DNA from: Mucilaginibacter sp. cycad4
Lineage (GTDB): Bacteria > Bacteroidota > Bacteroidia > Sphingobacteriales > Sphingobacteriaceae
Assembly (NCBI RefSeq): GCF_034263275.1
Contig: NZ_CP139559.1
Coordinates: 6,696,001 to 6,760,000, forward strand
DNA: 64,000 nucleotides
Direction: 5' to 3'
Made by a program: the position numbers and the translations under genes. How positions within the stretch are numbered: position 1 is the first letter of the stretch; each line of letters begins with the position of its first letter. The notes below the pieces were generated by a model, which was not told where the DNA came from, searched no databases, and saw only the letters and a program-made list of their open reading frames with translations. Below, piece by piece: positions 59,057 through 64,000 of this stretch.

Positions 59057-59752
59057 ATGAATATTAAGGTTAAAGCTTTATTGATTATTATAGCCGTAAC
59101 GGGCTACCTTACGTCCTGCAAAAAAAATAATGATAAGCCCGATGCGGTGGATTCGTCAACATCATCGTTAAACGTTATTAATGCAACTTTTAATAATGTT
59201 AATATTTATGTTAATGGTACAAGGGTAAACAATACAACAACTTTTTATCCGGGAGGGACGCTTGGTTATATTTTAGTAAAGGCGGGTACGCAAAATTATT
59301 CGGTTAAATTAGATGGGCCTAATAACCCTAATCCGCTGTTTAGCCTGCCCTTAACTTTGAGTAAAGATTCGGTATATTCATTTTATATCGGGGGTAATAC
59401 GGCCGACCAGGTTTTCAAAAGCACGGATGTGCTGGTTGCCGACACCGGTAGTGCCCCAAAGGCAAAAATCAGGTTTGTCAATGCATCTCCTGATGCAGGT
59501 AATATAAGTGTCCATTTTGAGGGTATAACCGCTGCCTTAGATACCGAGCAAGTGAAAGACCTTGGTTTTAAAACCACCTCGGCTTTTTATTTGGTAGCAC
59601 CGGGAGAGCATAATATGGCCTTACATTCGGCCGCATTTCCAACTACTGTTGTAAGGGATACGGTGCAGCTAACAGGGGGCAAAGTATATACCTACTATGG
59701 TTATGGTAATAAAAGTACGGGCCTGGCAACCGGCCTGTTCATTAATCAATAA
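59057..59752 (+). CDS. DUF4397 lipoprotein (first of a pair)
   Basis: 231 residues from the ATG at 59057; a TTG two codons earlier is less likely. Lipobox YLTSC with Cys near residue 19. Two DUF4397-type halves are visible: SSLNVINATFNNVNIYVNGT, then AKIRFVNASPDAGNISVHFE, each with the RFVNASPDA-type turn of the family. These proteins are surface or periplasmic with unknown function. The next gene starts 8 bp later and is a second DUF4397 protein. Confidence 0.85.
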   Translation: MNIKVKALLIIIAVTGYLTSCKKNNDKPDAVDSSTSSLNVINATFNNVNIYVNGTRVNNTTTFYPGGTLGYILVKAGTQNYSVKLDGPNNPNPLFSLPLTLSKDSVYSFYIGGNTADQVFKSTDVLVADTGSAPKAKIRFVNASPDAGNISVHFEGITAALDTEQVKDLGFKTTSAFYLVAPGEHNMALHSAAFPTTVVRDTVQLTGGKVYTYYGYGNKSTGLATGLFINQ

Positions 59753-59760
59753 TTACATTA

Positions 59761-60501
59761 ATGGCTAATAAAAATAAAAGCAAGGTACTGGTTTCGTTTT
59801 TTGTAGCTGTGCTATGCGGTCTTTTCATTTGTGCCGTTTCCTCATGCGGTAAAGGGGGCAATGCGTCATCGGTAGGCCTCAATACCCAGTTCCAGATCGT
59901 TAATTTAAGTCCCGATATCCAGCCGGTTTATCTTTACCAGCATTTTATCAGGTATAATACCACTACCTATACTTATCCAAACAGTTCGGGATATTTTTAC
60001 CTTTCAACACTTGAGCCTCCGCTGCAATTGCGTACAGTTACTGCTGCGCCTGTAATTTTACTTCAGTTTGATACTACGCTTAAAGCCAACAGGAAATATA
60101 CCTTGTTTATAACCGGTTTCAGGAAGGATAGTTCATTTGTCAGTTCATTTATACTATCTGATAGTACCGGTTTGCCAGCAATAGGAAAGGGAAAAGTGAG
60201 GTTTGTGCATACCTCGCCCAATACAGCTGCATTGGATCTGAGGGCTAACGACAGCCTTGTTGTAAGTGGTACAACCTTTAATAAGGTATCTAAATATGTT
60301 GAACTTACTGCCGGTAATTATAACTTTACCATTACAACTACCCGAACGCCTACAACAATTGAAACAACCCTGCAAAATGTAACCATACAAGACGGCCGTG
60401 CCTATACCATTTATACCAAAGGTATTGTTGGCAGCGCCGACTCTTTGGCCTTTGGCGCGGGGGTGCTCACTAATAATCTGCTTAGTAAGACACTTCAGTA
60501 G
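59761..60501 (+). CDS. DUF4397 lipoprotein (second of a pair)
   Basis: 246 residues with lipobox AVSSC near residue 29. The DUF4397 pattern is QFQIVNLSPDIQPVYLY and, in the C-terminal half, KVRFVHTSPNTAALDLRAND. Similarity to the preceding gene is clear in fold-level motifs but low in sequence, so this is an old duplication or a partner gene rather than a recent copy. The two are almost certainly in one operon. Function unknown. Confidence 0.85.
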   Translation: MANKNKSKVLVSFFVAVLCGLFICAVSSCGKGGNASSVGLNTQFQIVNLSPDIQPVYLYQHFIRYNTTTYTYPNSSGYFYLSTLEPPLQLRTVTAAPVILLQFDTTLKANRKYTLFITGFRKDSSFVSSFILSDSTGLPAIGKGKVRFVHTSPNTAALDLRANDSLVVSGTTFNKVSKYVELTAGNYNFTITTTRTPTTIETTLQNVTIQDGRAYTIYTKGIVGSADSLAFGAGVLTNNLLSKTLQ

Positions 60502-60546
60502 CTGCGTTTTGTTTAATATTTATATTTTTGGGCAAAAATTAAGCCT

Positions 60547-61197
60547 GTGGAAGTAATAAAAAGCATAATCGACTTTATACTGCATATTGACAAGCACCTG
60601 GTACAAATCACCAGCGCTTACCAGGGATGGACCTACCTGATCCTTTTCCTGATCATATTTGCCGAAACAGGTTTTGTAGTAACCCCGTTTTTACCCGGCG
60701 ATTCACTGTTGTTTGCAGCCGGTGCTTTAATAGCCGGTGGCAGTTCGGGTTTGGATATCTGGCTGCTGGGCATCATATTAATTGCCGCTGCCTTTATCGG
60801 CAATACGGTGAATTACCTTTTGGGCAACTATTTAGGCCCCAAAGTTTTTAAAGAGGAAAACAAGATCCTCAAACTTGAATACTATCTTAAAACCAAAGCT
60901 TTTTTTGATAAGCATGGCGGCAAGGCGGTGATCTTTAGCCGTTTTATGCCTATTATCCGTACCATAGCGCCATTTGTGGCAGGAGTTGGCCGGATGTCTT
61001 TTTTAAAGTACAGCCTTTATAACATCATCGGCGGTGCATTATGGATTATCGTGTTCCTGTTTGCAGGTTACAAATTAGGCCAGGTGCCTGTAATTGCTAA
61101 AAACTTTTCGCTGGTAGGGGTGATCATTATCCTGATTTCGATATTACCGCCAATTTATGCTGCTATAAAAGGCCGCACTGCCAGGAAACCGGCTTAA
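60547..61197 (+). CDS. DedA family membrane protein (VTT domain)
   Basis: 216 residues starting at a GTG. Five or six membrane helices carry the VTT-domain signature: FAETGFVVTPFLPGDSLLFAAG, NYLLGNYLGPKVFK, and SRFMPIIRTIAPFVAGVGRM with the essential Arg residues. DedA proteins flip or scramble phospholipids and undecaprenyl-phosphate and support membrane homeostasis. A TATTTTTG box at 60523-60530 ends 16 nt before the start, without a well-spaced -33. Confidence 0.92.
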   Translation: MEVIKSIIDFILHIDKHLVQITSAYQGWTYLILFLIIFAETGFVVTPFLPGDSLLFAAGALIAGGSSGLDIWLLGIILIAAAFIGNTVNYLLGNYLGPKVFKEENKILKLEYYLKTKAFFDKHGGKAVIFSRFMPIIRTIAPFVAGVGRMSFLKYSLYNIIGGALWIIVFLFAGYKLGQVPVIAKNFSLVGVIIILISILPPIYAAIKGRTARKPA

Positions 61198-61221
61198 TTG
61201 TAAAGGGCATCCCTGATGTTA

Positions 61222-61902
61222 TCAGTTGATGGCATCAAGGATCATGGTGCCCACCAGTTTACCGCTTTTATTATAGGTTTCGGATTTTACAAACCTTCCA
61301 AGCTTAGGCGAATACCATTCGGTAACTTTCATGTTAAAAGGGATACCTATGCCCATCATTTTCATTTTGGTTGTGGCCTCGTAGGTTATTTTAAAACAAT
61401 CGAAACTGCCGGCATTGGTGCTTACGGTTTCAGCCTGTTCAACTTTACGGTTTTTAATATCCATTTGCAGGTTGGCCATCTGGGCGCCGTTGTTACCCAT
61501 ATCAATAGTAACGGAACCATCATCTAAAGTTTGCCCTGCCTGCATATCAACAGGATAAGCAAGGTATTTAGCTTCGCCGCTTACCTGCATATTGCCTTTC
61601 ATGCTTGATGCGGGTACAAATGATTTCATATCCACCTTGATAGTATTACCGGTGCAGATCATTTCGGAATCGCCGCTGCCAATGGCTTTACCATTTTTGT
61701 CATTTATTTCGGCATGTACTGCTACGGTTGCGGCATCTTTTTTAGTGGTGACATAAACGGCGGTCATCTGTTGTTTGCCTTTGGCATCCTGGTTTATATA
61801 GGTGAGTTTTTTACCATTAACGTTGTTTACAAACTGGCTGCAATTTTGGGCAAAGCTTACTTTACAGCAAAGCACCAATAACAATATCATTATTTTTTTC
61901 AT
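61222..61902 (-). CDS. exported DUF3108/TapB-like protein
   Basis: 226 residues with a signal peptide (cleavage near KVSFAQ). The mature protein has YINQDAKGKQQMTAVYV, a SFDCFKITYEATTKM strand-turn pattern and VTEWYSPKLGRFVKSETY, typical of the DUF3108-like TapB group in Bacteroidota. Beta-rich, with no catalytic motif. It is convergent with the DedA gene (24 bp between the stops). Confidence 0.7.
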   Translation of the reverse strand: MKKIMILLLVLCCKVSFAQNCSQFVNNVNGKKLTYINQDAKGKQQMTAVYVTTKKDAATVAVHAEINDKNGKAIGSGDSEMICTGNTIKVDMKSFVPASSMKGNMQVSGEAKYLAYPVDMQAGQTLDDGSVTIDMGNNGAQMANLQMDIKNRKVEQAETVSTNAGSFDCFKITYEATTKMKMMGIGIPFNMKVTEWYSPKLGRFVKSETYNKSGKLVGTMILDAIN

Positions 61903-62000
61903 AGCGCAATAAGTTAATGTGGATGATTACGCTAAGTTGAGAGAAAAGCAACGTAGAAACAAGGTTGCTACTACCCGTTTTAGCTTCGGGTTTTACGTTA

Positions 62001-62963
62001 TTATTGGTTAATTACCAGTGCTTTGCCTGATCGGTATAGCGCCTCTTCTTGTTGAAGTTTTGCTTTTTGTTGGATACTTAAAGGCCGCGCGATAAGCTTG
62101 TTCAGATCGGGCTGTCCGGCATCAACCCAGGCCGAATACCAGAAACTGCCCACAGAAAGGATGGACGCCCGCATTTGCCTTGCCACCATCCCCTTCAGCA
62201 TTTTGTGATAAGCCAGGCTATAGGCGGCAGAGTAATCGGTAATTTGCTTTTTGCCGTGCTGTACCGGCTCATATTTTTTATCCTGCGGATAGGTTTTGTT
62301 CAGGATGCGCTCAAAGCGCAAAACACTATCAACGCTTTTGTAAGCAGCCCTGCATATCCGGAATGCTTCATTCAGCGGGTTTTCAACATACCGGGCCTTG
62401 CCAACATAGTAATTATAATGATTGGCAAATAACTCGGGCAGGCGGCTTTCCCAAAGGGCGTGGATGCCGGTTTGGCCTGTAAGCTGGCCGTTATAGTTTT
62501 GGGTAAGGTGCAGCGGTACATGTGCATCGGCAATATAATGCCCTAAATAAGCAGATGCATTGAGGATAGCCGTGGTATCATGGGCTTTGAAAGCCCGCAC
62601 CAGCCTGTAATACTGGTACTGAATGGTCCATGGAACGGTGCCGTATTTAACGATGGTATCTTTTGAGTATTTGGCAACCGCATCCTTCCATTTTTTAGGC
62701 ATGGCCTCAAATGGCTTTTTGCCATAACGGTCGGCGTCAAAGAAATGGCGCGGTGCTTCGGACGAGTCAACGTAGCGGCGTTTGTCGGCGCTGACGGCAT
62801 GTTCGGTTATATAATCGATATTAGACCTGTAGAAACCTGACATGGCCTTAGGTAGGGTAAAAACGGCCAGCCGGTTAATACGGTAATGCGCAAAGAAACC
62901 CCATGATGAGCATAGCATAATTAAACAAGTACCTGCTATGCTTAAAATTATCCGGCGGTTCAT
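62001..62963 (-). CDS. zinc-dependent phospholipase C / S1-P1 nuclease-like protein
   Basis: 320 residues with a signal anchor or peptide (MNRRIILSIAGTCLIMLCSS) and W-G-F-F-A-H immediately after it. Zinc ligand candidates: FFAHYRINR (His), YVDSSEAPRHFFDADRYG (His, Asp), YLGHYIADAHVPLHLTQNYN (two His and an Asp) and GIHALWESRLPELF (His, Glu). This is the three-zinc pattern of the family that cleaves phospholipids or nucleic acids outside the cytoplasm. The exact substrate is not clear from sequence. It stands alone, 98 bp upstream of the TapB-like gene on the same strand. Confidence 0.85.
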   Translation of the reverse strand: MNRRIILSIAGTCLIMLCSSWGFFAHYRINRLAVFTLPKAMSGFYRSNIDYITEHAVSADKRRYVDSSEAPRHFFDADRYGKKPFEAMPKKWKDAVAKYSKDTIVKYGTVPWTIQYQYYRLVRAFKAHDTTAILNASAYLGHYIADAHVPLHLTQNYNGQLTGQTGIHALWESRLPELFANHYNYYVGKARYVENPLNEAFRICRAAYKSVDSVLRFERILNKTYPQDKKYEPVQHGKKQITDYSAAYSLAYHKMLKGMVARQMRASILSVGSFWYSAWVDAGQPDLNKLIARPLSIQQKAKLQQEEALYRSGKALVINQ

Positions 62964-63042
62964 GAGGCAAAGATGAGTTTAAGTTTTGAAGATTAGTATA
63001 AGCTAAACGTTTTTGTATATTGATTTATTAATTGCAGTATAA

Positions 63043-63309
63043 ATGAAAGTGTTAACAGTTTCTTCTTTGCGAAATAAAATGCAGTATTATCTTAATGAGG
63101 TAAGTAATAATGATGATATTATTGTGATACCAGGAGATAATGGTGAAGATGATGGAGTTGTAATTGTTTCAATTAAAGAATACAATGCATTAATTGAAAC
63201 CAGCCACCTGTTATTCGACAATAAAAACAGCAAACGCCTTATGGAGTCGATAGATCAAATTCATTCAGGAAAAGTAATTCAATATGATTTTAACGCAGGA
63301 AAGCAGTAA
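63043..63309 (+). CDS. Phd/YefM-type antitoxin without an adjacent toxin
   Basis: 88 residues. MKVLTVSSLRNKMQYYLNEV is the Phd/YefM DNA-binding start, followed by DIIVIPGDNGEDDGVVIVSI and a helical C-terminus (SRRLME-like NSKRLMESIDQI). Such proteins repress their own operon and neutralise a RelE or Doc toxin. No toxin gene follows: the next coding sequence is on the opposite strand, 16 bp away. It is therefore an orphan or solitary regulator in this window. Confidence 0.85.
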   Translation: MKVLTVSSLRNKMQYYLNEVSNNDDIIVIPGDNGEDDGVVIVSIKEYNALIETSHLLFDNKNSKRLMESIDQIHSGKVIQYDFNAGKQ

Positions 63310-63325
63310 ATGGACGAACAGGTAT

Positions 63326-64000
63326 TTACAATTTTCCCGAATAAACTTTCGTATCGTAATTAATAACGATAACGCCATCCTGCTGAAATTTATCAAAAAG
63401 TGCCCGTAGGTCGTTAATCATCGGCCGGTACCCCTCATCGTTACGTGCAGGCATGTATGATGATGACAGCAGTCTGCCTTTTAATCCTTCAAAATCAAAT
63501 ACCTGTTTATTGGCGAATATTTCCAGGTGAACGGGTTCGGGCTTAAAGAAAGCGGCGATATGTTCGGTATTGATGTTGCGGTGATCAACCTTTACATAAT
63601 CGCGGGCATGTTTTATAATAAGTTCGTCATACTCCTGTTCAAAGGCCGACGTTGTTTTTCTTTCGTTCCAGATGAGGGCAACAATGCCATCCGGTTTCAG
63701 GATCCGTTTAAATTCAGCATTGGTTTTTACGGCATCAAACCAATGAAAAGCCTGCCCGGCTACAATAGCGCTAATACTATTGCTCTCGATGCCGGTATTT
63801 TCGGCAGTGCCGTTTTGAGGAATAAAGCCGTTATAGGAGCCAAGTAGCCCGATGGCTTTTTCACGCATCTCCAAATTTGGTTCAACGGCGATTACCCGGT
63901 AGCCTTTTTTCAGGAACAAGGCAGTGGAGATCCCTGTGCCTGCACCAATATCAGCAATGAGCTTATCCTGTGTTAAGCCGTAAGTGTCATGTAAAAACTT
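63326..64000 (-). CDS. class I SAM-dependent methyltransferase, partial (5' end outside window)
   Basis: The frame is open to the window edge, so only about 225 residues are seen. Motif I is ADIGAGTGISTALFL, followed by YRVIAVEPNLEMREKA (acidic end of beta-2). Motif II/III includes SISAIVAGQAFHWFD and GIVALIWNERK. This is the ubiE-like small-molecule methyltransferase fold (Methyltransf_11/25). Substrate unknown. It is convergent with the Phd antitoxin gene. Confidence 0.85.
   Translation of the reverse strand, partial: KFLHDTYGLTQDKLIADIGAGTGISTALFLKKGYRVIAVEPNLEMREKAIGLLGSYNGFIPQNGTAENTGIESNSISAIVAGQAFHWFDAVKTNAEFKRILKPDGIVALIWNERKTTSAFEQEYDELIIKHARDYVKVDHRNINTEHIAAFFKPEPVHLEIFANKQVFDFEGLKGRLLSSSYMPARNDEGYRPMINDLRALFDKFQQDGVIVINYDTKVYSGKL

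Overview
The window reads as chromosome of a Bacteroidota bacterium of the Sphingobacteriaceae type, probably Mucilaginibacter or a close relative. The evidence is a 16S rRNA with Bacteroidota features, TTTG/TAnnTTTG promoters, gliding/type IX secretion genes (gldA, a gldF-gldG fusion, a CHU_C-tailed secreted protein), a Bacteroidota-type RNA polymerase omega, and families such as DUF2490, DUF2911, DUF4835, DUF4397 and head-GIN. The genus is an inference from gene content; no database was searched.

Layout. 1-4.1 kb: DinB-like fragment, GT39 membrane glycosyltransferase and two envelope proteins. 4.1-7.1 kb: an ISAs1-type and an IS1182-type element, each in one arm of a single palindromic intergenic repeat. 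7.1-16.2 kb: a run of minus-strand exported proteins (DUF2911, proline iminopeptidase-like lipoprotein, head-GIN protein, two tandem M1 peptidases, CocE/NonD hydrolase). 16.4-22.4 kb: lpdA, a thioredoxin-like protein, crtZ-like hydroxylase, a PIN toxin-antitoxin pair, a GT4 and a second GT39. 22.9-26.4 kb: bamD, rpoZ, coaBC and DUF4835 (PorD-like). 26.9-31.4 kb: an IS4-type element and two IS110-family elements. 31.7-38.0 kb: a complete rRNA operon, 16S - tRNA-Ile(GAT) - tRNA-Ala(TGC) - 23S - 5S, behind three tandem promoters. 38.6-45.4 kb: accessory DNA with a RepA-like ATPase, an IS3 element and an AT-rich PIN-nuclease/coiled-coil/membrane protein followed by membrane-associated small proteins. 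45.4-64 kb: mainly core genes (glyS, flavin reductase, NHL/T9SS protein, gldA, gldFG, dnaN, DUF4397 pair, DedA, phospholipase C-like protein, orphan Phd antitoxin, methyltransferase).

How it works together. The strongest observation is that mobile elements sit in the genome's own dispersed repeats. The first IS110-family element splits a GC-rich repeat exactly at a CT dinucleotide. Its 5' leader folds into two loops: one carries sequences matching both element ends (9/9 and 7/7 bases) and the other partly matches both sides of the target. That is the architecture of a bridge RNA, which allows the element ends, core and guides to be assigned from this window alone. A second IS110 element splits the same repeat about 60 bp away, and the ISAs1 and IS1182 elements sit in the two arms of another repeat. 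The window also holds hairpin repeats with compensatory stem changes, a pair of bounded repeats bracketing glyS, and several promoters only 4-19 nt upstream of start codons.
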